Positions 1-9,331 of a stretch of 64,000 nt of DNA are shown one piece after another. Under the pieces are notes generated by a model that had not been told where the DNA came from, did not search any database, and saw only the letters and a program-made list of their open reading frames with translations. How positions within the stretch are numbered: the stretch's first letter is position 1; the number at the start of each line of letters is the position of its first letter. Position numbers and translations under genes: made by a program. Location: the NCBI RefSeq assembly GCF_000426545.1, contig NZ_AUFO01000009.1, positions 62,001-126,000 of the forward strand, in the 5' to 3' direction. This stretch comes from Paenibacillus massiliensis subsp. panacisoli DSM 21345 (lineage in GTDB: Bacteria > Bacillota > Bacilli > Paenibacillales > Paenibacillaceae).

Positions 1-1680
1 GTCCTCTGTCGGAACAAATTCAGCTTTAACGAAAGGCATCAGCATACCTGCACCAATGAACATCAAAATGGTAATAGCAACAATCGATTTACGATGACCA
101 AGGCTCCATTTCAATATTCTGGTATAGAATGTCTTGAATTTCTCAAATCCGATATTGAACCAAATGATTGGGTTCGCTCCACGGTATGTACCGGAAGTAT
201 AGATAGACTCGTCAGGCACCTTAGGCAGCCAGATGGAACTGAGCATTGGAACGATCATCAGTGATACGACCAAGGCTGCAATATGCGAGAAGATAACCGT
301 CAGCGCCAGTGGCTTGAACATCTCCCCCGCAATACCATCTACGAAGACAATTGGCAGGAACACGACGATCTGAGCTAAGGCGGAGGCCATAACCGCATTA
401 CCTACCTGCTTGGAGCCGTCAATCGCTCCCTGTAGCATACTCTTGCCTTCGTGTCTTTGCCTGAATATATTCTCAATAATTACGACGGCAAAATCGACAA
501 AGGAGCCGAGTCCGAGAAGCAAGCCACTAAGCGAGATGATATTTACAGTCTGACCTGTAAAGTACATCATCATGAATGTTGCAATAAAGGAAATTGGGAT
601 AACTATAGCTGCAATAATTGTAGAACGCGGACTGTTCAGGAACAGGAGCAGCACTGCCGAGGCAATGACCAGACCCAAAATCGCATGCTCTACAAGCAAA
701 TGCACAGAGTCACTAACCGGTACTGATGCATCGGTTACGAGCGTCAGTTCTGTACCTGAAGGTAGCTTATCCCGAACTGAATCCAGTTTGTCCTTGACTG
801 CGCTAGCAATCGATAAGGTATTGCCTCCAGAAGCCTTCGTGACGCCGATATTAATGCTCGGCTTACCATTGAAGGTAGAGATGGAGTCAACATCCGCCAG
901 ACCATCCTCGACTGTCGCGATATCCTTCAATCTCACGTTTCCGCTACCTGCCGGTATCAGCGTTTCCCCTATTTCAGAGACCGCCTGATATTCACCCTGC
1001 ACGCGAATCTGCACTTCTGTATCGCCCCGTGTAACCGACCCGGCAGAACCCGCCAGGTTGTTAGCAGCTAGCATCTGACTTACCTGGTCCAAAGTGATAC
1101 CATAGCCCTGCATTTTACCCGGGTCCAACGTAATCCGAATCATACGATCCTGACCACCAGCAACCGATACGGATGCAACTCCGCCAATTCTCTCCAATTC
1201 GGGTTGAATCGTCTCGGTAGCGATACTCTTCAAGGTGTTGATATCCATATCGCCTGTGTAGGCCAAATTGATAATTGGCGTGGCATTCAGGTCGATCTTC
1301 AGGACAAGGGGAGAGTTCGCTGAGTCCGGCAAGCTACCTCTGACCGAGTCAATCTTGTCGCGAACATCAAGCAAAGCCTGATCCAGATCAATCCCCCAAT
1401 TGAACTGAATCATAACCATGGAGGAGCCCTCCGACGACTGTGAACTGATGGTGTCAACATTTTGGACGGATGCCAGACTACCCTCAATCGGTTTCGTGAT
1501 TAATTCTTCGACTTCACTTGGTGTAGAGTTCGGTGCGCTGGTAACAACCGCTGCAATCGGCAGGTTAATATCAGGCATCTGCTCTACTGGAAGTCTTAGT
1601 GCGAATATTCCGCCTCCAATTAATAGGGTCACTATTAACATGAATACAGTGACCGGACGACGGATGGAAAACTGTGACAT
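1..1680 (-). CDS. RND-family efflux transporter, N-terminal 560 residues (3' end outside window)
   Basis: Inner-membrane proton-driven exporter of the AcrB/SwrC (RND) superfamily. It starts with ATG at 1680 behind a good RBS (GGGGAG, 7-nt spacing) and runs off the left edge after 560 codons, about half of the usual ~1040. The first helix follows the typical N-terminus MSQFSIRRPVTVFML. The porter-domain text is characteristic (LRLPVEQMPDINLP, then VEELITKPIEGSL). Transmembrane helices 2-4 follow at about residues 320-420 and a further helix near the edge. The proton-relay motif of helix 4 reads GLGSFVDFAVVIIENIF, with Asp396 followed by Phe397 where AcrB has Asp-Asp. Gram-positive members such as SwrC export lipopeptides, but the substrate here cannot be read. 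No membrane-fusion partner gene lies upstream. Family assignment is certain; substrate is unknown. Confidence 0.93.
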   Translation of the reverse strand, partial: MSQFSIRRPVTVFMLIVTLLIGGGIFALRLPVEQMPDINLPIAAVVTSAPNSTPSEVEELITKPIEGSLASVQNVDTISSQSSEGSSMVMIQFNWGIDLDQALLDVRDKIDSVRGSLPDSANSPLVLKIDLNATPIINLAYTGDMDINTLKSIATETIQPELERIGGVASVSVAGGQDRMIRITLDPGKMQGYGITLDQVSQMLAANNLAGSAGSVTRGDTEVQIRVQGEYQAVSEIGETLIPAGSGNVRLKDIATVEDGLADVDSISTFNGKPSINIGVTKASGGNTLSIASAVKDKLDSVRDKLPSGTELTLVTDASVPVSDSVHLLVEHAILGLVIASAVLLLFLNSPRSTIIAAIVIPISFIATFMMMYFTGQTVNIISLSGLLLGLGSFVDFAVVIIENIFRQRHEGKSMLQGAIDGSKQVGNAVMASALAQIVVFLPIVFVDGIAGEMFKPLALTVIFSHIAALVVSLMIVPMLSSIWLPKVPDESIYTSGTYRGANPIIWFNIGFEKFKTFYTRILKWSLGHRKSIVAITILMFIGAGMLMPFVKAEFVPTED

Positions 1681-1904
1681 CTCACCACTCCCCAATTACT
1701 ATGAATCTGTCTCGTTTTTTTACTGCATCTACTGGTATTACGCCAGTAATACAAGCAGGTTTCAGTTTGGCTCTAGATAAAACGTATTTTTTTATAATAG
1801 TTACATTTTAAAATAAATTGCCAAAAAAAAACCTACATTTAAATTTATTATTGCACATGTTTGTACACCCGGTCAAATGGAGATATCCCCCGGTTAGAGG
1901 ACGT
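1681..1904. other. Intergenic region upstream of the RND gene
   Basis: This AT-rich spacer carries the presumed promoter of the RND exporter. On the minus strand TTGGCA and TATTAT can be read, but 19 bp apart, which is long for sigma-A, so I do not call a promoter. In the 5' leader there is a small inverted repeat, TACTGG (1730-1735) and CCAGTA (1743-1748), which could be an operator or a weak hairpin. No gene is supported here. Confidence 0.4.
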
Positions 1905-1959
1905 AAAAAAGCTTCCCTTTATACGCCTCAGCCATCCGGCATGAAGCGTATAAAGGGAA
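1905..1959 (-). terminator. Intrinsic terminator after the large SLH protein gene
   Basis: A perfect 14-bp inverted repeat (1913-1926 with 1946-1959, 19-nt loop) begins 8 bases after the stop codon. On the minus strand it is followed, after AAGC, by six T residues (1905-1910). It should end the SLH transcript. Confidence 0.9.
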
Positions 1960-1967
1960 CGCCTAGA

Positions 1968-4900
1968 TTACATCTTAGGAAGCAATTTCTTATCAATCAT
2001 GACTCTCGCCATAATAATCGCGGCATCTCCGCGCAGCGTCAACGCTGTAGGATTAAAATTAGCTCCTGCCTTAGGATCACTAGCATCAATTGGCGAACCT
2101 GCAATAATCCCCTTCTTCGCAATCGCTAGAACAGAAGGCTGTGCATAATAATCAATTGTGTTAGCGTCCTTGAAGTACTTGGACAGATCTTTAGTGACTT
2201 TATCACGATTGGTCTCCAGCTTCAGGTCAAGTGCCTTCGCAATGATGACGGCAGCATCCTGGCGCGTAATCGGGTTATCTGGACCAAAGGTTCTTGGTTG
2301 CGAACCCTTTACAATACCTGCTCGAGCTGCTGTCTCAATATATCTGAAATCATACAATGCAGTTGGTGATACAGTCGTTAGAGAATCACTGACATCGTCA
2401 AAATGTTTTGCTCCACTGTAGTTCAACGGCAACTGAAGCCCCTTAACAATCATCGCCGTGAACTCGCCTCTATTAATATAAAGATCTGGTCCAAAACGGT
2501 TTACAGGGTCTACTGGGTTCATAACACCCTTGGCATACATGGTCTCCAGGAATTCTCTGGCATAGGAATGACTGATAATATCAGAATATGACTCTCCTAC
2601 TTTACCAACCACATAGTACCCAAAGCGGTCAAGTGGTACCTTTATTGTATTTTTCTTGGCGTCAACGACACCACCAATATTTTGCCAAGCGTTAATATCC
2701 GAATCAAATCGGAATACAGTAATTCCTTTTCCTGCATCATTAGCAACACTGTCATCGTATTTCAATGTTAATGTAGCTGTTTTTGATGGCACTAATTCAT
2801 TTCTGGCATCACGATTGTAAAAGCTACGGACTGTAGGCTTTGTGCTTAGCTTCGGATTATCCAGCAACTGATATGGATCAGCACCATATTTTACAGGGTC
2901 ATAAGCATTACTAGTATTAATATCATCTGCTGTTCCCGGATCTATCCAGTATACCGGGCTGGATTTGATGAACTTTTCAGGGAAGCCCCGTCCAAAGAAA
3001 GTAGCCCCTCTAGATATGATGTCTTCCATATCTTTTATATCATTGCCATTTTGGTCTAGTTCAAATTCGTGTCGATCTACTACACCATCTGTGCTATTTG
3101 CTATAGCAAAGTAGAGTGTGTGCCCCGAAAAGACCTGATTTTTAAATTGCTGTGGTACATCATAATCTCGACGAATCAGGCTGGTTCCTCTTGGGAATGC
3201 CAGTGTTACATCACCATCGAATATTTTATGGGATGATTTCATGGCTTCCATGAACTGTGCACCCGGAATATTCGTTGGTACATATCTCACGGTGAAGGTC
3301 TGATCAACCTTCTGGCCTCCCGAAGTCACGGTCACAGTTACTTTGGTGTCCGTATTCGCTTTTAGTCCTGTAATAATCGCTTTCCAAGCAGATGGTTTAT
3401 CCACAACACCATCGAAATTGGAATCAAAACCAGTCTGCTCTGCTGCTATTTTATTTACAACAACAGAATCTGCATTAGCCGCATCTACTATTACTTCTAC
3501 GAAATTCTGATTCAAGATGCGCTTCTCAGGCAAAGGACGCAGCAGTGTAAAGCCTGTAGATTGTCCCGATACTTGAAGCCGGAACGTGGCGGATTGGCCA
3601 CCTTTACCGTTGTTGTACAATGCGATATTGTACACCACAGCAGAACCGTCTTGTGGAATCTCCTGATCGCGCAAGATGAAGCTGAAGTACTTTTTGTCTG
3701 GATGGTAGTATACAACCAAGCCATCTACAGCTTTGCCTTCATTGTAAAGTTTAGTTTTATTATTAGCTGAAATGAATTCGTCATTTAGAGTCCATGTCGT
3801 AGTATTTCCACTAGATGGCGTAATCTCGAGAATATAGTTACCGCGGTTAGTAACAAGATCGACTTCGGACTGCACATCATTTTCTGACTTGCCAAGATCT
3901 ACGAGTTGGAACGTACCAAAGACATTCATTTTACTTTGATTCGTCGTATATTGGTTATCATTAATCTTAGTGAAGTTCTTGTCTGTTGCCTTTGGTGCGA
4001 TTTCCTTGTACTCCGGCTTTCTTTCCAGTCCACTAATTACGGTATAGGGCAATACACCCTGTGTACCCGGGAATGGAATAATTGGAATATTGGTCTGTGC
4101 AAACACAACATTGATCGTGTTCTCATAGGAACCATTCGCAGAACGATATACCAACTTGATTTCATTGTTACCGATATTCAAGGCACCCGCAGCCTTGTCA
4201 TTATCAGCAATATTCAACGTAAAGCCACCTGATGCTGCACTAAGCTCGACTTCTACATTATTAATGTACAGAAACAGGTTTTTGTTTGAGCCCGTATAAA
4301 TTACGCTCGACGAAGATGGAATATTCAACAATTGACCGGCAAAGTTCCCCATAGCAGTCAGCTTAGCCGTATTCGTGTTGCCCTTTGAAGTATCGAGTTC
4401 AATGCGTTGTCCATCATAAATGCTATTGAACTTGGCAAATGGTCCATAGAGCAAATTAACCGTTGCATTTACTGTTTTGGTTGGATCTGAACCCACATAG
4501 AAACTCAGATCATTGGTGCCTTCCTTAGGCAATGTTTGCATGTATCCAATTACTTTTCGCACAGGAGTAGACTTACCGTTAATGACACGCGTCTCATCAC
4601 TCTGCAAGTTAGCTGGTACTACCAGAGACCCTGCAATACCTGGAGCCAGTTGTGGATTTCCTGATCCATTCACAATAATGAACTCCATACCCACCGGCAG
4701 GGATTGAATATCCGTTGTTGTGTCCTTCATAGACGTTCCAGTTAGAGTTTTTGCTGTCGTAATTGCCGTATTATCATTTGCGTTGATTCTAGTGAGCAAC
4801 TGTGAATTGAAATCCGGCAAATAATTAACGCTGTAGATATAAGGTACTGTGCTGTTGCGCAATGTGAAGTGAAGCACAGTTGCAGATGAAGTTGTGCCAT

Positions 4901-5945
4901 CTGTATATTTCGCAGCAAGAGCTACTCTGGTACGCTTATCAAATCCTACCCCAGCTGGAACGGTACCACTAAAGGTATAGGTCTTGTAACCACCTGTAGT
5001 CCCAGCATCTACTGTGGCCATAGCCACATCTGTTGAGGTCAGATCTGCATTACTGAACGTGCCTAATACTTCGTTAACTACTGGGAAGGTACTCCCAGCT
5101 GGAACTAGCATTTTACCAGAAATCTGAACTCCAGTATTACCAGCTACCGTAAAATCTGGCGATGTTGACAGATCAGCCGATGTATTTCCATCCCGTTGCA
5201 GAACTACATCATAAAATTCAGGGTTACCTGTATAGATCGTAATTTCTCTTTCTCCAATTACGCTTTGTGTTCCATTGAATGCTCTAATCGTTACCTTATT
5301 GCTCCCTGGAGCTAACGTAACAGAGCCTGTAAATAAATAGTTGTTAGCACTAGACACGCTGTAGGTCGTGTTACTCTTGTCAGATGACAAGGTCACACTT
5401 GTTGCATTTGTGGCAGTACCTCTTATAATCACTCTTACATCGTCTGTCCCAGAGTTGTTATTATCCACCAGAACAGTCGTTTTTCCTTCAGGAAGCCCTT
5501 CTGTCTGGCTACCTAATGTAGCTGTCAGATTGGATAACTTAGGACCATCCTGATACTCGATGTAGATGCTGTCTTGCATGTTTGAAGAATTCTGATTACT
5601 GAAAAATGTGATCTTGTTCATACCAGGATACAGCTTCAGGTCGCTTACTGTAATGTTCGATCCTGCAAAGGCCAGTCCTGTTCTAAGATTCTCCGATTTG
5701 TTGTTCGTAGCTACACCATTTGATAGCTGAACCACACTGTAAGAAATCGAATTACTGCTTACTCCGTTAATGGACCCCTTGAAAGTAACACGCTCTGTGT
5801 TCACTGTCTTAGGCAAGCTCATGTCATAGCTTTGATCAGGAAAGATGAAAAACGTCCCTGCAGCACTTGCCGTTCCCATCCAGCCTGTTGGCAAAATGCC
5901 AACGACCAAGGCAAACGTCAAAAGCATGGAAAATATTCGCTTCAA
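1968..5945 (-). CDS. Large secreted S-layer-homology (SLH) domain protein
   Basis: Exported cell-surface protein of 1325 residues. A signal peptide covers about residues 1-28 (basic start MKRIF, hydrophobic core, cleavage near TASA). The long middle part, rich in Thr, Ser, Asn and beta-prone repeats, looks like tandem Ig-like or filament-type domains that I cannot name individually. The last ~200 residues hold three SLH modules; each carries the usual pattern of an aromatic/GI core with FGP or FNP and an ITR or LTR turn. SLH modules bind pyruvylated secondary wall polysaccharide, and csaB, which makes that modification, lies nearby. The start is TTG at 5945, 8 nt after AAGGAGG. Single gene, closed by its own terminator. 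It may be an S-layer or surface structural protein; exact function unknown. Confidence 0.9.
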   Translation of the reverse strand: MKRIFSMLLTFALVVGILPTGWMGTASAAGTFFIFPDQSYDMSLPKTVNTERVTFKGSINGVSSNSISYSVVQLSNGVATNNKSENLRTGLAFAGSNITVSDLKLYPGMNKITFFSNQNSSNMQDSIYIEYQDGPKLSNLTATLGSQTEGLPEGKTTVLVDNNNSGTDDVRVIIRGTATNATSVTLSSDKSNTTYSVSSANNYLFTGSVTLAPGSNKVTIRAFNGTQSVIGEREITIYTGNPEFYDVVLQRDGNTSADLSTSPDFTVAGNTGVQISGKMLVPAGSTFPVVNEVLGTFSNADLTSTDVAMATVDAGTTGGYKTYTFSGTVPAGVGFDKRTRVALAAKYTDGTTSSATVLHFTLRNSTVPYIYSVNYLPDFNSQLLTRINANDNTAITTAKTLTGTSMKDTTTDIQSLPVGMEFIIVNGSGNPQLAPGIAGSLVVPANLQSDETRVINGKSTPVRKVIGYMQTLPKEGTNDLSFYVGSDPTKTVNATVNLLYGPFAKFNSIYDGQRIELDTSKGNTNTAKLTAMGNFAGQLLNIPSSSSVIYTGSNKNLFLYINNVEVELSAASGGFTLNIADNDKAAGALNIGNNEIKLVYRSANGSYENTINVVFAQTNIPIIPFPGTQGVLPYTVISGLERKPEYKEIAPKATDKNFTKINDNQYTTNQSKMNVFGTFQLVDLGKSENDVQSEVDLVTNRGNYILEITPSSGNTTTWTLNDEFISANNKTKLYNEGKAVDGLVVYYHPDKKYFSFILRDQEIPQDGSAVVYNIALYNNGKGGQSATFRLQVSGQSTGFTLLRPLPEKRILNQNFVEVIVDAANADSVVVNKIAAEQTGFDSNFDGVVDKPSAWKAIITGLKANTDTKVTVTVTSGGQKVDQTFTVRYVPTNIPGAQFMEAMKSSHKIFDGDVTLAFPRGTSLIRRDYDVPQQFKNQVFSGHTLYFAIANSTDGVVDRHEFELDQNGNDIKDMEDIISRGATFFGRGFPEKFIKSSPVYWIDPGTADDINTSNAYDPVKYGADPYQLLDNPKLSTKPTVRSFYNRDARNELVPSKTATLTLKYDDSVANDAGKGITVFRFDSDINAWQNIGGVVDAKKNTIKVPLDRFGYYVVGKVGESYSDIISHSYAREFLETMYAKGVMNPVDPVNRFGPDLYINRGEFTAMIVKGLQLPLNYSGAKHFDDVSDSLTTVSPTALYDFRYIETAARAGIVKGSQPRTFGPDNPITRQDAAVIIAKALDLKLETNRDKVTKDLSKYFKDANTIDYYAQPSVLAIAKKGIIAGSPIDASDPKAGANFNPTALTLRGDAAIIMARVMIDKKLLPKM

Positions 5946-6084
5946 ATTATTATCCTCCTTCAGTCTGTCGCACCTTGGGTACGCACCGATACATATTTTC
6001 TTTATCGGCAGTAAACATGCATAATTTTAGGAATTTCACAAAAAAGAGAGATGAGAAGTATGAGAAAATGAATAGACAAAATGC

Positions 6085-6123
6085 AAAAAAAACTGTGGAA
6101 CAGAGCTTAGCTCTACTCCACAG
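6085..6123 (-). terminator. Intrinsic terminator after tagO
   Basis: Stem CTGTGGA (6093-6099) with TCCACAG (6117-6123), plus an inner stem AGAGC/GCTCT around a TTA loop. On the minus strand eight T residues follow (6085-6092). It lies 20 bases past the tagO stop. Confidence 0.92.
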
Positions 6124-6142
6124 GTTGCTATTTAAGATCAAA

Positions 6143-7270
6143 TTATAATTTCGAACGCTGCGATTCTGGCTTTACCTTGAGACGCAGCAGCATATTAATG
6201 ATAGGTCGCTTTGTTTTGCCGACCAGCCCGATAATCTCTGCACCAAGCTGCAAAAAGAACATCATGATACAAATCACTACGAACGTCACCCAGTTCGCTT
6301 CGTATAATGCCGCAGACGACTGGATCACAGCCAGCACACCGAAGAAAGCAGCAATGCCGTAAATGATCAACACCGTCTGTCTGTGACTAAAGCCAAGCTC
6401 TCGCAGGCGGTGATGCAGATGCCCTTTATCAGGTGAGAAAATCGGCTTCTTCTGCAGCTTACGACGAACGATCGCAAAAAACGTATCCGATAATGGCACA
6501 CCGATAATGATCAGCGGAGTAATAAAGGAGACTACAGCAATCTGCTTGAAGCCTAATAGCGATAGCATCGCAAGACAGAAGCCCAGAAACAAGGAGCCTG
6601 TATCACCCATGAAGATCTTGGCCGGGTGGAAATTAAAGAACAGGAATCCAACGATACTTCCCAGCAACACCAGACAAAGCATAGCAACCGCAATGTTGCC
6701 CATAAGCAGGGACATCACGAAGATCGTACTGATAGCGATCCCGGAAACACCAGCGGCCAAGCCATCCAGCCCATCAATGAGATTAATGGCATTCGTCACG
6801 CCCACAATCCAGAAGATTGTTAGCGGTATAGCGATCCATCCCTCCAGGGAGGAGTAAGAATCAGCAAATGGGATATTTACAAAATCCACACGAATATTAA
6901 AAGCAAATACAACCATACAAGCAATAGCAATCTGTACGACGAATTTCAGCTTCGCATTCAGATCAAAACGGTCATCAAGTGCACCGAGTATCGTGATCAT
7001 CGCTCCACCAACCAAAAACGCCTGAATGAAGTTAATATCCCGGGTCGTAAGTACGCCGTCAGGAACAAATGGAAGCACAGCCAGTATCCCGATAATGAAG
7101 GCCAAGAATATAGCCATTCCACCTAGTCGAGGCATAACCCTCGTATGCACCTTGCGGGCATTCGGGACATCCACAACGCCAACCCGAATAGCAAACCTCT
7201 TAACCAGCGGTGTCAGGACTAGTGCTAGTACAAGTGCAGCGATAAATCCAATAATATAGATCGGTAACAT
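6143..7270 (-). CDS. tagO: UDP-GlcNAc:undecaprenyl-phosphate GlcNAc-1-phosphate transferase
   Basis: Polytopic membrane enzyme (375 residues, about 10-11 helices) of the MraY/WecA/TagO family. It moves GlcNAc-1-phosphate from UDP-GlcNAc onto undecaprenyl phosphate, the first step of wall teichoic acid and secondary wall polysaccharide synthesis. Visible family motifs are the Mg-binding DD at 99-100 (GALDDRFDLNAK), NAINLIDGLDG at 160-170, GDTGSLFLGF near 223-232 and the His-rich loop GHLHHRL near 284-290. ATG start at 7270; the RBS is only fair (GGGGG with a long gap). It is a separate transcript between two terminators or spacers, but its product feeds the tagA-csaB genes just upstream. WecA is the alternative name; MraY is less likely because the motifs and C-terminus are of the TagO type. 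Confidence 0.93.
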   Translation of the reverse strand: MLPIYIIGFIAALVLALVLTPLVKRFAIRVGVVDVPNARKVHTRVMPRLGGMAIFLAFIIGILAVLPFVPDGVLTTRDINFIQAFLVGGAMITILGALDDRFDLNAKLKFVVQIAIACMVVFAFNIRVDFVNIPFADSYSSLEGWIAIPLTIFWIVGVTNAINLIDGLDGLAAGVSGIAISTIFVMSLLMGNIAVAMLCLVLLGSIVGFLFFNFHPAKIFMGDTGSLFLGFCLAMLSLLGFKQIAVVSFITPLIIIGVPLSDTFFAIVRRKLQKKPIFSPDKGHLHHRLRELGFSHRQTVLIIYGIAAFFGVLAVIQSSAALYEANWVTFVVICIMMFFLQLGAEIIGLVGKTKRPIINMLLRLKVKPESQRSKL

Positions 7271-7437
7271 TTGATCATTCGACCCCCAATTTTAAAGCGA
7301 ATCCTCTTCAATTTTTAACCAACACATCACATCAACTGAATCGGACCCAACCGCATTGAATTATACTCCGAACGATTCCAAATACCAACCTTCGTTTTAT
7401 GGCAATTTAGGCGGTTTTAGACGCAAATTCAGGCTAT

Positions 7438-8196
7438 TTACCTAGCTTTCGTTATGTTTTCTTGCTCGCGCAGCACTTTCATTGCGAATTTCGGCAGCGC
7501 AAGCATTCTTTTATAGCGGCTAGGCTCCTTCATTAGACGATACAGCCATTCCATACGAAGTTTTTGCATTATCTTGGGTGCACGTTTGGATTTTCCAGAG
7601 ATCACATCGAAGCTTCCACCAACACCCATCATGACTGGGACATTCAATTCCTGCTTGTAACGGCTGATCCACGGCTCCTGTGTATCGGCTCCACGAGCTA
7701 CGAACAACAGGTCCGGTTCAGCTTTACGAATATGCTCAATAACCCCTTGATCCTCATTCGGTCCAAAAAAACCGTCTCGAAGCCCACAGATCACAACTTC
7801 GGGATAAAGCTCTTTTAACCGCGATGCCGTTGCTTCAATCACATCGCCGGTAGACCCTAGCAGATACACCCGCCATTTGTAGCTTTCACCGACGCGAAGC
7901 AATTCATGTAACAAATCAAAACCTGCTACGCGCTCAGGCACGGGACTCCCCGCCTTCTCGGCCGCCCATACGACGCCTGTCCCATCGGGAACTAGCAATT
8001 CTGCATTCTGCATGACTTGCATGTATGACGGGTTCTCCAAGGCTGCCATAATCATAATGGGATTAGCCGTAATCACCTGATGTACTTGTCTGGACTGTAT
8101 AGCCTTTGTTAAATATTCCACCGTATCCTTCATGTTCATCCGGGATACTGACAACCCGAAGATCGATATGGTCGGCACTTGCTCTGACTGTCTCAC
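7438..8196 (-). CDS. tagA: WecG/TagA/CpsF-family glycosyltransferase (ManNAc transferase)
   Basis: GT26-family enzyme of 252 residues that adds the second sugar, usually ManNAc from UDP-ManNAc, to GlcNAc-PP-undecaprenol at the inner face of the membrane. The family catalytic pattern is present: TANP with Thr43 and Asn45, then Asp71 in VPDGTGVVWA, the spacing seen in structurally studied TagA. The C-terminus is basic (RLMKEPSRYKRML), typical for membrane attachment. It follows csaB with a 7-bp gap, so the two are cotranscribed. Its donor UDP-ManNAc would come from MnaA, encoded at 33280-34434. With SLH proteins and csaB as neighbours, the likely product is secondary wall polysaccharide rather than classical teichoic acid. 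Confidence 0.9.
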   Translation of the reverse strand: MRQSEQVPTISIFGLSVSRMNMKDTVEYLTKAIQSRQVHQVITANPIMIMAALENPSYMQVMQNAELLVPDGTGVVWAAEKAGSPVPERVAGFDLLHELLRVGESYKWRVYLLGSTGDVIEATASRLKELYPEVVICGLRDGFFGPNEDQGVIEHIRKAEPDLLFVARGADTQEPWISRYKQELNVPVMMGVGGSFDVISGKSKRAPKIMQKLRMEWLYRLMKEPSRYKRMLALPKFAMKVLREQENITKAR

Positions 8197-8203
8197 TGTT
8201 CCT

Positions 8204-9331
8204 TCACCCTTTGTTCCTCAAATAATGAACGATTCGTTCCGCCGGTCTGCGCGCTTCTTCCTGCAGCTCACGAATCTTGGCTTCCCTGCTTCGTATCCAT
8301 TCCGAAGGAGATTGAAGGACCCGTTCTGCCTCAGCTGCAAGTTGTTCCGCCGTAAGTGTAGCTGTAGTCCCAACAGGTTCGCTATCCAAACGCTTCAGGA
8401 AATGATCAATCTTTGGATCATACGATATTCCAAGCAGAGGAATGCTGCGAGAGGCCGCATAGATCAGACTGTGCAGACGCATGCCTATCACCAGATTACA
8501 ACGACTGACCTCCAGCAGCATCTGCTGCGGATCCAGGACATCATCGGCAATACTGATCTGACTGCTTCCTTCACTAAAGCTTCCCACCTGTGCCATGACC
8601 TCACGCGATGCTTCAACATCGTCCGGCAAATGAAATGGAAGCAAGCGAATATGCACACGCTGACGCTCCCCCAATTGGCGAAGCCCGCGTGCCAAAGCGG
8701 ACAATTCACGACGTTCCTTATCCCAATATCTCACCGACACACCAATCGTCGGCAGAATGCCCGACTCATTGACCGACACAGCGTTCGTATTCTCAGGCAA
8801 GGGTAGACCCATGACCGGATCAGGAACGACCTCAATGCCACTTCGTGCCATACCCATACTGGAGAGTAAATCTGCAGATTGCTCATCCCTGACCGAGATG
8901 TAGGCAGCCTTGCGGAACACTGATCTGATCAGTGGGTGAAAAATTTTACGCTGTACAGGACCTACTCCCTGAGCATAGATGAAGGTCGGTTTCTTGGCCC
9001 ACTGTGCTAGCTTGAGGACACCTAGATAATATGGAATCGTCTTGGGGCTGGTAACATCCTGCAGCAGACTACCACCCCCACTGATCAAGCCATCACTATG
9101 CTGAATGGCGCTCCTCACCTCAGCAAGCTTCATCCGGTGAACAGCCTTGATACCGTACATGCGTGTAGTCCATTCAGGATCAATCGACAGGACAACAGGC
9201 TCAATGCGGACACCCGCTTCCTCATCAGCACGCGCTAACGCAGTCAGGATGGATTTGAGGACGGCCTCATCTCCGCTATTGCGAAAGCCGTAATACCCGG
9301 AGATGACTATTGTTTTAACAGGGGCGACCAT
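8204..9331 (-). CDS. csaB: Polysaccharide pyruvyl transferase CsaB
   Basis: Enzyme of 375 residues that adds a pyruvate ketal to the wall polysaccharide, creating the ligand recognised by SLH domains. The family fold begins with IVISGYYGFRNSGDEA. The glycine-rich SGGGSLLQDV and the C-terminal GMRLHSLIYA segment are the usual polysaccharide pyruvyl transferase signatures. I choose ATG 9331 because AAAGGGG lies 9 nt upstream; an in-frame ATG at 9361 has a weaker RBS. The gene overlaps the end of the DUF5693 gene by 25 bp, implying translational coupling, and is followed 7 bp later by tagA. The presence of two SLH proteins in the same window supports the assignment strongly. Confidence 0.94.
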   Translation of the reverse strand: MVAPVKTIVISGYYGFRNSGDEAVLKSILTALARADEEAGVRIEPVVLSIDPEWTTRMYGIKAVHRMKLAEVRSAIQHSDGLISGGGSLLQDVTSPKTIPYYLGVLKLAQWAKKPTFIYAQGVGPVQRKIFHPLIRSVFRKAAYISVRDEQSADLLSSMGMARSGIEVVPDPVMGLPLPENTNAVSVNESGILPTIGVSVRYWDKERRELSALARGLRQLGERQRVHIRLLPFHLPDDVEASREVMAQVGSFSEGSSQISIADDVLDPQQMLLEVSRCNLVIGMRLHSLIYAASRSIPLLGISYDPKIDHFLKRLDSEPVGTTATLTAEQLAAEAERVLQSPSEWIRSREAKIRELQEEARRPAERIVHYLRNKG

